A stretch of DNA of 36,988 bases. Source: an uncultured bacterium. Its GTDB lineage: Bacteria > Bacteroidota > Bacteroidia > Bacteroidales > Bacteroidaceae. Both the position numbers and the translations under genes were made by a program. Shown piece by piece: positions 13,790 through 21,728 of this stretch (the first letter of the stretch is position 1; the number at the start of each line of letters is the position of its first letter). The stretch is from assembly GCA_945829425.1 (NCBI GenBank), contig CALZUQ010000025.1, positions 1 to 36,988 of the forward strand, written 5' to 3'. A model generated the notes under the pieces. It had not been told where the DNA came from. It ran no database searches and saw nothing but the letters and a program-made list of their open reading frames with translations.

Positions 13790-14950
13790 ATGATACAGCC
13801 AGCAGAAAGACTGAATACGGTACAGGAGTACTATTTCAGCAGAAAACTAAAGGAGGTGGCAAAGATGAACGCCGAGGGAAAAGACGTCATATCCCTCGCC
13901 ATAGGCTCACCGGACATGCCGCCCTCTCCCGAGACGGTGGAACGTCTCTGTCAGGTAGCCCACGACCCTGACGCTCATGGCTACCAGCCTACTATGGGCA
14001 TAGCGGAACTCCGTGAGGCTATGGCAGGGTATTACCGCCGGTGGTTTGGAGTAAGCCTCGACGCACAGAGCGAGATACAGCCGCTGATAGGTTCCAAGGA
14101 GGGCATACTGCATATCACGCTCGCCTTCTGCAACCCGGGCGATGAGGTCCTCGTGCCAAACCCAGGCTATCCCACATACACCTCGCTGTCGAAAATCCTT
14201 GGACAGAAAATCGTCAACTACAACCTCTTGGAAGAAAACGCATGGCAGCCTGACTGGCAGCAGCTTGAGGATATGGACACGTCGCGAGTGAAGCTCATGT
14301 GGACAAACTATCCCAATATGCCGACAGGGGGTGATGCACAGCGTGAGACATACGAACGCTTGGTGCGTTTTGCCAAGGAGAGGAATATTGTCGTGGTTAA
14401 CGACAACCCGTATTCGTTCATCATCAACGACAACCCGCAGTCATTACTGCAGGTGGAAGGTGCAAAGGACTGCTGCATAGAGCTCAACTCCATGTCGAAG
14501 AGTCATAACATGCCGGGATGGCGTGTAGGACTGTGTGCCTCGAACAGTACCTTCATCTCATGGATCTTGAAGATAAAGTCAAATATTGACTCCGGAACGT
14601 TCCGGGGACTACAACTCGCTGCGGCAGAGGCTTACCGAAACAGTGACGAATGGCATCATCAGGCAAACTACGTCACATACCGCAAGCGTAGGGCTATAGC
14701 AGAAGAGATAATGACGACACTCGGATGCTCCTTCGACCCCAAGCAGGTTGGAATGTTCCTGTGGGGACGCATTCCGGAGAAATACGAAAACTGCGAATGC
14801 CTTACGGAGAAAGTGCTGCATGAGGCGAGGGTATTCATAACGCCGGGATTTATCTTCGGAAGCAATGGTGAGAGGTACATACGCATATCTCTCTGTGCAA
14901 AAGACGAGAAAATGCTTGCGGCACTTGAAAGGATACGTAAGGTGTTCTGA
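13790..14950 (+). CDS. Class I/II pyridoxal-phosphate aminotransferase
   Basis: A 386-aa fold-type I aminotransferase. PLP contacts are visible: GSKEGILHIT (phosphate loop), WTNYPNMPTG (Asn), NDNPYSF (Asp/Tyr), and the Schiff-base lysine K237 in SMSKSHNMPGWRVG, with a C-terminal substrate Arg in ERYIRISLC. It lies between pheA and the DAHP synthase gene, so it most likely transaminates phenylpyruvate and 4-hydroxyphenylpyruvate (or prephenate) to complete Phe and Tyr synthesis. By sequence alone it could also be an aspartate or diaminopimelate-type enzyme. Start ATG 13790, 78 nt after pheA. Confidence 0.9.
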   Translation: MIQPAERLNTVQEYYFSRKLKEVAKMNAEGKDVISLAIGSPDMPPSPETVERLCQVAHDPDAHGYQPTMGIAELREAMAGYYRRWFGVSLDAQSEIQPLIGSKEGILHITLAFCNPGDEVLVPNPGYPTYTSLSKILGQKIVNYNLLEENAWQPDWQQLEDMDTSRVKLMWTNYPNMPTGGDAQRETYERLVRFAKERNIVVVNDNPYSFIINDNPQSLLQVEGAKDCCIELNSMSKSHNMPGWRVGLCASNSTFISWILKIKSNIDSGTFRGLQLAAAEAYRNSDEWHHQANYVTYRKRRAIAEEIMTTLGCSFDPKQVGMFLWGRIPEKYENCECLTEKVLHEARVFITPGFIFGSNGERYIRISLCAKDEKMLAALERIRKVF

Positions 14951-15019
14951 GGGGAAAATGCAACCCCACGTGATAACTTACAGGAATACAGAAAAACAGA
15001 AAATAAACAACATACTATT

Positions 15020-16084
15020 ATGGAATTAGAACTACAACACGTCACTCTTCCGAGTGACAACGAACGACTCTTCGTCATCGCAGGCCCATGCTCTGCTGAG
15101 AGTGAAGAGCAGATAATGTGTACAGCACGCGAACTGGCAGCCAAGGGATGCCATAATTTCCGGGCAGGGGTATGGAAGCCAAGGACGAAGCCCGGAGGCT
15201 TTGAAGGACATGGCGAGCCGGCATTGAAATGGATGGCGCAGGTAAAGGAAGAGACACACATGCTCGTAGGAACGGAAGTGGCAACACCTGAGCATGTCGA
15301 GCTGGCAATGAAATACGGCATGGACATTCTATGGATTGGTGCCCGCACGTCAGCAAACCCCTTCGCCATGCAGGCTCTGGCCGATGCTCTGAAGGGTGTC
15401 GACGTTCCGGTATTTGTCAAAAACCCTGTCAACCCCGACCTCGAACTGTGGATTGGTGCGCTGGAGAGACTGAATGCCGCCGGAGTGAAGCATCTCGGAG
15501 CCATACACCGCGGCTTCTCGTCTTACGACAAGACCATATACCGCAACCTGCCGATGTGGCAGATACCTATAGAGCTGAGACGTAGGATTCCTGAGCTGCC
15601 AATCATGTGCGACCCGTCACACATGGGAGGACGCCGCGAACTCGTGGCACCGCTATGTCAGCAGGCCATGGACCTCGGTTTCGACGGTCTTATGGTAGAG
15701 AGCCATTGCGACCCTGACAAGGCATGGAGTGACGCAAAGCAGCAGGTTACGCCAGATGTCCTTGACTATATCCTTTCCATACTCCAAATACGTGACTCAA
15801 GAGAAAACGTCGAAGGCATCACGCAGCTGAGAAAGCAGATCGACGGTCTTGACAACGAGCTTATGGGACTTCTCTCAAAGCGTATGAGGGTATGTCGTGA
15901 GATAGGACAATACAAGAAAGACCATAACATGACCGTGCTGCAGACAGGACGTTACAACGAGATACTCGACAAACGTGGCGCACAGGGTGCTCTCTGCGGC
16001 ATGAGTCCTGAGTTCGTAAAGAATATCTTCGAGCATATTCACGAAGAGTCCGTACGTCAGCAGATAGAGATCATAAACAAATGA
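15020..16084 (+). CDS. Bifunctional DAHP synthase / chorismate mutase
   Basis: The 354-aa fusion catalyses the first step of the shikimate pathway (PEP plus erythrose-4-phosphate to DAHP) and the branch-point rearrangement of chorismate to prephenate. Residues about 1-260 are an AroA-beta/KDO8P-like DAHP synthase barrel (VIAGPCSAESEEQI, FRAGVWKPRTKPGGFEGHGE, WIGARTSANPF, VFVKNPVNPD, MCDPSHMGGRREL, MVESHCDPDKAWSDA). Residues about 265-354 are an AroQ-type chorismate mutase (LRKQIDGLDNELMGLLSKRM, EIGQYKKDH). This order is known in Prevotella and Porphyromonas, where the mutase domain also serves as the allosteric, prephenate-sensing regulator. tyrA follows 7 nt later. Confidence 0.95.
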   Translation: MELELQHVTLPSDNERLFVIAGPCSAESEEQIMCTARELAAKGCHNFRAGVWKPRTKPGGFEGHGEPALKWMAQVKEETHMLVGTEVATPEHVELAMKYGMDILWIGARTSANPFAMQALADALKGVDVPVFVKNPVNPDLELWIGALERLNAAGVKHLGAIHRGFSSYDKTIYRNLPMWQIPIELRRRIPELPIMCDPSHMGGRRELVAPLCQQAMDLGFDGLMVESHCDPDKAWSDAKQQVTPDVLDYILSILQIRDSRENVEGITQLRKQIDGLDNELMGLLSKRMRVCREIGQYKKDHNMTVLQTGRYNEILDKRGAQGALCGMSPEFVKNIFEHIHEESVRQQIEIINK

Positions 16085-16091
16085 CAGAAGG

Positions 16092-16886
16092 ATGAAGATA
16101 TTAGTTCTCGGAGCAGGAAAGATGGGGTCTTTCTTCATCGACCTGCTGAGTTTCGACCATGAGGTGGCGGTTTACGAGCGTGACGCCAAACGTCTGCGCT
16201 TTACATATAACTGCCAGCGGTTCACCTCGTTCGAGGAGATAGCAGACTTCAAACCTGAGCTGGTGATAAACGCTGTGACTGTGAAATACACCATTCCGGC
16301 GTTCCAGGACGTCCTGCCTTATCTTCCGACGTCCTGCCTGCTTTCCGATATCAGCTCGGTAAAGACCGGCTTGAAGGAATTCTACGACGCTACGGGCTTC
16401 CGCTATGTCTCTACACACCCGATGTTCGGTCCTACATTCGCCAACCTTAACCAGCTCTCGGAGGAAAACGCGATCATTATCAATGAAGGCGACTATATGG
16501 GACGATGTTTCTTCAAAGACCTCTACAGCCGTCTCGGACTGAACATCTACGAATACACTTTCGACGAGCATGACCGCACCGTGGCGTATTCACTGTCCAT
16601 ACCTTTCGTCTCAACATTTACGTTTGCTGCCGTCATGGAGCATCAGGATGCTCCGGGAACAACGTTCAAACGCCACATGAGAATAGCGAAAGGGGTGCTC
16701 AACGAAGACGACTACCTCCTTCAGGAGATACTCTTCAATCCTTATACCTACGACAACGTAGCCAAGATACGCCATGAGCTAAAGACTCTTATGGACATCA
16801 TTGAGCATAAGGACGGTGACGCAATGAAATCTTTCCTTGCAAAGATACGCGGTAATGTGAAACAGGACATACAGGAAATAAAGTAA
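16092..16886 (+). CDS. tyrA: Prephenate dehydrogenase
   Basis: Oxidatively decarboxylates prephenate to 4-hydroxyphenylpyruvate for tyrosine. The 264-aa protein starts with a Rossmann dinucleotide motif (ILVLGAGKMGSFF, residues 3-15), followed by DISSVKTGLKEF and the substrate-site signature STHPMFGPTFAN. Its C-terminal helical dimerisation domain is short, and no ACT domain is fused. Feedback control may therefore be left to the attenuator and to the upstream DAHP synthase-mutase. Last gene of the operon, with a strong terminator 37 nt after the stop. Confidence 0.93.
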   Translation: MKILVLGAGKMGSFFIDLLSFDHEVAVYERDAKRLRFTYNCQRFTSFEEIADFKPELVINAVTVKYTIPAFQDVLPYLPTSCLLSDISSVKTGLKEFYDATGFRYVSTHPMFGPTFANLNQLSEENAIIINEGDYMGRCFFKDLYSRLGLNIYEYTFDEHDRTVAYSLSIPFVSTFTFAAVMEHQDAPGTTFKRHMRIAKGVLNEDDYLLQEILFNPYTYDNVAKIRHELKTLMDIIEHKDGDAMKSFLAKIRGNVKQDIQEIK

Positions 16887-16923
16887 CTACAACTGGAGCA
16901 AGATAATTTATAATGAATTTATA

Positions 16924-16960
16924 AATCCCCCGCACCTTCTGCAGTGCGGGGGATTTTTTA
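16924..16960 (+). terminator. Intrinsic terminator of the aromatic operon
   Basis: AATCCCCCGCAC (16924-16935), loop CTTCTGCA, GTGCGGGGGATT (16944-16955), then TTTTATC: a 12-bp, GC-rich perfect stem. Confidence 0.96.
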
Positions 16961-17013
16961 TCTAAAGCATTTTACATGCTTCTCCTTGCTATTGATAAAA
17001 TCATATATGTTTG

Positions 17014-17176
17014 GCTCTATTAATTCGCTTTAGGTGTGCTCTATCAATTCGCTTTAGATAATATCGGCTGCATTTAACTACGTTGAATATCGGCTACTAT
17101 TAACTTCGTTGAATATCGGCTGCTCTCGGCATAGCCAAAGCAAGCTTTGCCTCTGCTCTCGTTTGCACGATATTTG
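17014..17176 (+). repeat. Interspersed 26-bp-period repeat, copy 2 (three units)
   Basis: GCTCTATTAATTCGCTTTAG (17014-17033) is repeated 24 bp later with one change (17038-17057). Then the ATATCGGCT core occurs at 17061, 17087 and 17113, exactly 26 bp apart, followed by CTCTCGGCATAGCC and a tail ending CTCGTTTGCACGATATTT. It lies just past the 3' end of the GH31 gene. CTCTGCTCTC (17151-17160) can also pair with GAGAGCAGAG (17198-17207). Otherwise 16961-17214 holds no gene. Confidence 0.85.
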
Positions 17177-17214
17177 ACAGATTTCCGATTTATCTCTGAG
17201 AGCAGAGTGTCATA

Positions 17215-19830
17215 CTACCTGCTTAATATCTTTCTTCCCTTGCCGATTTTCAGCGTTTTTGAGTCCTTGGTGACTCTGCGTCCGCCGAGGTCGTAGAACT
17301 TGCCTCTTTTTACATTGTCCTTCTGTATGTCGGTTATTGACGTGGTGGTGCTGCCGATGTTTATGGCGAGGTCTCCGTTACCCTTCTCCACGGCTATGCG
17401 AAGCATGGCGGTGGCAGTGTCATAGCACCATGTGCCTGCATCGGCAAGACTTTCGCATGGCGGCACCTGAGTCAGCTGCACGGCATTGCTGGCACCTTCT
17501 CTAAGAGCCACGCTCTTCACATCCATTGTCATGCGCGGGATCTCAAACTCGAAGAAACGTGTCTCGGGCTTTCCTTCATAATTGTCAGTTTCTGTATCTA
17601 TATAAATGTTATATCCATTGTGGTTCTTTTGGCCTTGAATGATGTGGTATGCGTAATTGTCATCTGCCGTGTCGGGCGACTTCAGGTCGTCTTCATAGAT
17701 ATATCCTGTGTTCAGCTTGTTATCGTCGATAAGCCACAGCAGTGAATACTGCGAGCGGTCAATGTCGCGTGTGTTGGTGAATGTGGTCTGGCGATAGCGT
17801 GGAATGATAGTGCCGAGCTTGCCGAAATAGGGCAGCACGTCGAGCGGAGCGTCATACTCCACCTTGTCGCCATACTTGTATGTCTTCGTATAGTCGTTCA
17901 TGTCCACCCATGTTCCCTGTGGGAAAACGACAGTGCGCTTGGTGGCACTCTCCACCACCGGCGCCACGAGGATGTCTTCGCCAAAGAGATACTCATCGTC
18001 ACATTCTGCCAGCTCCTTTTCATTCATATATCCGTCAAATATAATAGAGCGCATCAACGGCTCTCCCCAACTATGGCAGTCAATGTAGATGGAGCTGTAG
18101 GTGTAGGGCAGATAGCGATAGTGGAGATTGATGTAACGTCGCACTTGGTCGATCACGTCGACGTAACACTCGTTTGTAGGCTCTGGCATTGTCGCGCTGT
18201 GGGTGCGTATGCAAGGCGAGAAGGTGGCGAGCTGCACCCAGCGGAGATAAAGCTCAGGGTCGATAGGCTTAGCGTCGAGGGCTACAAATCCACCCACGTC
18301 ACTGGTCATAAACGGTATGCCCGACATGCCGGCATTTATGGCTGCGGGTATCTGCAGTTGCAGTCCGCTCCACGAGCGCTCTATGTCGCCTGTCCATGGC
18401 ATTGCGCCATAACGCTGCATACCTGCTGTTCCCGACCGGGTGAGTATGACGTGACGTCGGTCGGGATAGTTCTCGCAGAGGCGTGAATACACGTCGTCCA
18501 TCCAGATGTTGTTGAATTCGTTATGCACCTCGTCGCGGTTGCCGGCAACAAACAGTGAGTTCTCGCTGTCCTTCTCCAGTTCGCCGAGGTCAAACCACCA
18601 TGCGCCCACTCCCATGTCGGCAAGTTTCTTGTATGCCGTCCGCCACATCCAGTCGGCAGCATCCTTATTGGAGTAGTCGATGAGTCCCACGTAGTCATTC
18701 TGTAGCCACTCCATTCCCGGCACGTCGCTGTCGGCGAGCCAGCCCTTGTCCTTCAGGAAACTGTAGTGAGGGGTTTGAGAGGTGAAGTAAGGCTCTGTGA
18801 TGACAATGCTGTTCACACCTTTTTCCTTCAGTCCCTCAATCATTCCCTCAGGGTCGGGCCAGTTGGGGGCATACCAGTCGAGTGTTCCCATCCATGCGCA
18901 GGAGGGACCCTGCCACTGTATGTCGAATACATTGCCGTCGATGGGGATGTTTGCCTTCTGTATTTCTTCCACAGCTTTCTCTGCCTGAGCCTGCGTCTCA
19001 TAGCCGTAGCGTGAGGTCATATATCCCAAGGCCCACATCGGAGGCATTGGGGTTTTGCCTGTGAGGTAGGTGAACTCTGCCACTACCTCACAAGGATATG
19101 TTTCGTTGGTGACAACGTTCAGCGGGGCAATATAGTAATATGCCACGGGCGACGGACTGCGGGTTGTGAACTTTGTGCCTTCGGTTGACGAGGGAGTCAG
19201 CACCGCACCGCGGTATTGGTTGTCGAAGAAGAGAGCGTAGCCTTGTGTCGAGAGGATGAACGGTATGCTGATGTTTCCCTCCATGAATGTGCTGGAGTTC
19301 CATGAGAAGTGGGGCTGGTTGTCGATAGTTATGGGCTGGTTGTCGATATTCACCTTCTTGCTGTTGTATCCACCGCCGAAAAAAGCTTCGTCGCGGCTGT
19401 TTGCCACGAAGCTTGCGGTCTTCTCTTCGGATGCGTTGTCCATGGGTCGTGCCTCTTCAAGCATGAGCTGTCCTATGTAGGAATAGAATTTCAGACTGCA
19501 GTCAGACTTGTCCACGCTCACGCTAAGTTGATCGGTCTTAAGGAGCAACTCATCCTCAAGCTCGTCCACTCTGAATTCTCCCCACGGTTCCATCACCACG
19601 CTCACCGAGCGTCGTTCCTGTCCCGTTGTGCCGTTGGGCAACGACAGCACCTTGACAGTAGTCTCGCTATAGGCGGTGATTTCCACACGTCCCGTCTCGC
19701 CAAGCACAGTCACCTTGCTTCCATCCACGGCATAGTCCTTGAACCTGCCGACAGGAGCTTGGGCAAGAGCGGCAATAGTACATGAAAAAAACATTATCAT
19801 CGATAATGCTGTCAATACAAGTCTCTTCAT
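17215..19830 (-). CDS. Secreted GH31 alpha-glycosidase with type IX secretion-like tail
   Basis: An 871-aa glycoside hydrolase family 31 enzyme, a retaining alpha-glycosidase (alpha-glucosidase or alpha-xylosidase type). A signal peptide (about 1-23, ending ALAQ) is followed by an N-terminal beta domain (to about 250) with FFGGGYNSKK. The (beta/alpha)8 barrel has nucleophile D414 (WWFDLGELE) and acid/base D482 (WTGDIERSW), plus GIPFMTSDVGGF and LRWVQLATFSPCIRTHS. C-terminal beta domains follow. The last about 30 residues (FYDLGGRRV ... KGRKILSR) resemble a type IX secretion C-terminal signal, suggesting export to the cell surface. Two direct copies of an interspersed repeat bracket the gene. 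The substrate cannot be fixed from sequence. Confidence 0.95.
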   Translation of the reverse strand: MKRLVLTALSMIMFFSCTIAALAQAPVGRFKDYAVDGSKVTVLGETGRVEITAYSETTVKVLSLPNGTTGQERRSVSVVMEPWGEFRVDELEDELLLKTDQLSVSVDKSDCSLKFYSYIGQLMLEEARPMDNASEEKTASFVANSRDEAFFGGGYNSKKVNIDNQPITIDNQPHFSWNSSTFMEGNISIPFILSTQGYALFFDNQYRGAVLTPSSTEGTKFTTRSPSPVAYYYIAPLNVVTNETYPCEVVAEFTYLTGKTPMPPMWALGYMTSRYGYETQAQAEKAVEEIQKANIPIDGNVFDIQWQGPSCAWMGTLDWYAPNWPDPEGMIEGLKEKGVNSIVITEPYFTSQTPHYSFLKDKGWLADSDVPGMEWLQNDYVGLIDYSNKDAADWMWRTAYKKLADMGVGAWWFDLGELEKDSENSLFVAGNRDEVHNEFNNIWMDDVYSRLCENYPDRRHVILTRSGTAGMQRYGAMPWTGDIERSWSGLQLQIPAAINAGMSGIPFMTSDVGGFVALDAKPIDPELYLRWVQLATFSPCIRTHSATMPEPTNECYVDVIDQVRRYINLHYRYLPYTYSSIYIDCHSWGEPLMRSIIFDGYMNEKELAECDDEYLFGEDILVAPVVESATKRTVVFPQGTWVDMNDYTKTYKYGDKVEYDAPLDVLPYFGKLGTIIPRYRQTTFTNTRDIDRSQYSLLWLIDDNKLNTGYIYEDDLKSPDTADDNYAYHIIQGQKNHNGYNIYIDTETDNYEGKPETRFFEFEIPRMTMDVKSVALREGASNAVQLTQVPPCESLADAGTWCYDTATAMLRIAVEKGNGDLAINIGSTTTSITDIQKDNVKRGKFYDLGGRRVTKDSKTLKIGKGRKILSR

Positions 19831-19839
19831 CTTACAATT

Positions 19840-19882
19840 TTTTATGTTATGGTGGGTCCTATTTTATGTTATGGTGGGTCCT
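19840..19882. repeat. 22-bp tandem duplication just upstream of the GH31 start
   Basis: TTTATGTTATGGTGGGTCCT occurs twice, ending at 19860 and 19882. On the minus strand it is the immediate 5' UTR of the GH31 gene, 10 nt from its ATG. Confidence 0.9.
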
Positions 19883-19883
19883 G

Positions 19884-19985
19884 TTATTTCGCTTAGATAA
19901 TATCGGCTGCATTTAACGCTGTTGAATATCGGCTGCTCTCGGCATAGCCAAAGCTTTGTCTCTGCTCTCGTTTGCACGATATTTA
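19884..19985 (+). repeat. Interspersed 26-bp-period repeat, copy 3 (two units)
   Basis: TTCGCTTAGATA is followed by ATATCGGCTGC at 19900 and 19926 (26 bp apart), then TCTCGGCATAGCCAAAGC and CTCTCGTTTGCACGATATTT, the same order as copy 2. It lies in the GH31 upstream region, in direct orientation to copy 2. Confidence 0.88.
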
Positions 19986-20004
19986 ACGAAGGCATTTCCC
20001 GCCC

Positions 20005-20139
20005 TTATCTACTGCCCATGCCTGACTTTGTGCTTTTCACTCCGTCGAGGGTGTATGCCTGCTCTGTCTGGCTATGAACGACTTTTACGGCTGTGAATTT
20101 TGTTGGTGTGGCGGTTTGCTTTGCGGACACCAGTGTCAT
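20005..20139 (-). pseudogene. Possible remnant of a type IX secretion C-terminal tail
   Basis: A 44-codon minus-strand frame (ATG 20139, TAA 20005) encodes SAKQTATPTKFTAVKVVH and SQTEQAYTLDGVKSTKSG. The AYTLDGVKST piece resembles the end of secreted Prevotella proteins (xYxLDGxxxxxxxxGxxI), but it stops before the final Gly-hydrophobic-Lys part. It is probably the scrap of a lost secreted protein abutting repeat copy 3, or it may be chance. Confidence 0.3.
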
Positions 20140-20147
20140 GCAGCGTT

Positions 20148-20155
20148 GCAAAATT
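20148..20155 (-). promoter_or_regulatory. Possible -7 element reading toward GH31
   Basis: TAATTTTG on the minus strand. No clear -33. A transcript from here would cross repeat copy 3 and the 22-bp duplication before reaching the GH31 start, giving a leader of about 310 nt. Confidence 0.35.
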
Positions 20156-20284
20156 ACTAAAAATTCTTTTATGTGTACGGCATCTTCTCTGAAAATCTTC
20201 CTTTTCATGCGAAAAAAATCTTTTTTGGCTGTTTCTGTTAAACTAATATTTTGCCATCTGTGCATAAAAAACTTTGAAAAATCA

Positions 20285-20314
20285 TTTGCAATACAGAAAA
20301 TTTCAGTAACTTTG
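20285..20314 (+). promoter_or_regulatory. Promoter for the VanX-like gene
   Basis: TTTG (20285-20288), 18 nt, TAACTTTG (20307-20314). It leaves an AT-rich leader of about 190 nt in which I see no gene. Confidence 0.6.
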
Positions 20315-20509
20315 CCCTCAGAAATCTTAGCGACATACTTTAGTACCATTGTCCTGATCCACAACAAAGTTACCAAAGGAATCTTTAGTCACCATATTTT
20401 CAATAAATTATATTTCATCAAAATTACGTCAGACAAATGTAAAACAATCAGAGTTTTTTTTGGGAATTTTCCTATTTATATCACAATTATTGTATCTTTA
20501 AAGACAAGT

Positions 20510-21280
20510 ATGAAAAATGAAATTCTAAAATTTCATGCAGCATTACTTTGCTGCCTGCTCTGCACAATCCTTGCGGGGTGCTCAGACAACGACGACAATA
20601 AGGTGAAGGCTCCCGAGGAGGATGCCTCGCAGTTTGTCGTTCTCACGGATGTTGTGCCGGACGCAATACTGGAGATCCGCTATTACAGTACTTACAACTT
20701 CATCGGTCGCCGCATCCCCGGTTACGACGAACCGATAGCCATACTCACGCGTCAGGCAGCCGACTCACTCAAGAAGGTGAGCGACGACCTCATCAAGCAG
20801 GGCTATCGACTGAAGATCTTTGACGGCTATCGTCCGCAGAAGGCTGTGGATTACTTCATGGCTTGGGCAAAGGATGTCAACGACACGCTCATGAAGCCGT
20901 ATTTCTATCCGGAACTCGACAAGTCGGTGCTCGTGCCACAGGACTATATAGCTGAGAAGTCGGGACACACCCGTGGCAGCACTATCGACCTCACCCTCTT
21001 CGACATGAAGCTTGAGAAGGAGGTAGATATGGGCTGCACCTACGACTACTTCGGTCTTGCCTCCCATCCTGATGTTCTACCCAGACAGGAAGTGGGAGCC
21101 TACAAGCCTATCAACCAGGAACAGTATGACAACCGCATGATACTGCAGAAGGCTATGGTAGCTCACGGTTTCAAACCCTACGATTGTGAATGGTGGCACT
21201 TTACCCTTGCCAATGAGCCGTTCCCGAATACTTACTTCACCTTCCCGATAGCCCGCAAATCCATTGTAGATGCACAATAG
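20510..21280 (+). CDS. Lipoprotein D-Ala-D-Ala dipeptidase (peptidase M15D, VanX/DdpX type)
   Basis: A zinc dipeptidase of the VanX family. The start at ATG 20510 gives a clean lipoprotein signal (ALLCCLLCTILAGC, lipobox Cys24) and 256 residues; the open frame extends far upstream but is not protein-like there. Catalytic residues are all visible: IFDGYRP (Arg108), SGHTRGSTIDLTLFD (zinc ligands H153 and D160) and CEWWHF (catalytic E227, zinc ligand H230). VanX itself is cytoplasmic. A lipoprotein form would act in the periplasm, more likely recycling D-Ala-D-Ala from peptidoglycan than conferring glycopeptide resistance. No vanH or vanA neighbours are present. Monocistronic. Confidence 0.93.
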   Translation: MKNEILKFHAALLCCLLCTILAGCSDNDDNKVKAPEEDASQFVVLTDVVPDAILEIRYYSTYNFIGRRIPGYDEPIAILTRQAADSLKKVSDDLIKQGYRLKIFDGYRPQKAVDYFMAWAKDVNDTLMKPYFYPELDKSVLVPQDYIAEKSGHTRGSTIDLTLFDMKLEKEVDMGCTYDYFGLASHPDVLPRQEVGAYKPINQEQYDNRMILQKAMVAHGFKPYDCEWWHFTLANEPFPNTYFTFPIARKSIVDAQ

Positions 21281-21324
21281 GTAGGCGTATTATTTTGATA
21301 GTGAAATCAGGAAAAGACACAGTC

Positions 21325-21407
21325 TTGACATACTTCGCAAAGTATCTAAACATAAATTGCATTTTATCTTTAGATACTTTGCCATTTATGTTGACATACT
21401 TTTTTTT
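21325..21407 (+). repeat. Long inverted repeat flanked by 11-bp direct repeats, then a T-tract
   Basis: GCAAAGTATCTAAA (21337-21350) pairs perfectly with TTTAGATACTTTGC (21369-21382). The loop contains CATAAAT (21351-21357), which is complementary to ATTTATG (21384-21390) just outside the stem. TTGACATACTT flanks the element at 21325-21335 and 21391-21401, followed by TTTTTTT. It may serve as terminator of the preceding gene, but the organisation is richer than that needs. Confidence 0.7.
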
Positions 21408-21485
21408 GAGGTTCTTATAGCAAGAAAAGACTACCAATCATAAAAAGTGAAGACATACGACGACGTGCAATATTACTTGACTTTT

Positions 21486-21574
21486 AAAAGAAGATATACT
21501 TCATTGGCAAAAGAAGATATACTTCTCCGGCAAAGTAAGTATATCTTCTCTGAAAAGTAAGTATATCTTCTCTG
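21486..21574. repeat. Nested direct and inverted repeats (GAAGATATACTT family)
   Basis: AAAAGAAGATATACTTC occurs at 21486-21502 and 21509-21525. The opposite-strand form AAGTAAGTATATCTTCTCTG follows at 21533-21552 and 21555-21574. The shared 12-bp core GAAGATATACTT / AAGTATATCTTC lets either left unit pair with either right unit. I see no coding frame here; 21281-21728 holds no gene. Confidence 0.85.
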
Positions 21575-21728
21575 TGATATCAGAACCACGATAAAGATGA
21601 AAGTCAGCAAATCTTCCTTTTTAGTCGAAAAACTTTCTTTATTGACTGTTTATTTCTTATTTGGCTTGAGTGAACGACAAAAAGTATGTAAATGTAACAT
21701 TACGAAATGTAACATTTGATACTCCCAT

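Noticed and set aside
17061..17126. CRISPR array (regularly spaced 26-bp units)
   Set aside because: The units are contiguous and differ by point changes. There are no unique spacers and no cas genes, so it is a tandem repeat.
20093..20509. N-terminal extension of the VanX-like protein to an upstream ATG
   Set aside because: The upstream frame runs through promoter-like AT-rich sequence and lacks protein character. ATG 20510 gives a textbook lipoprotein signal and the expected family length.
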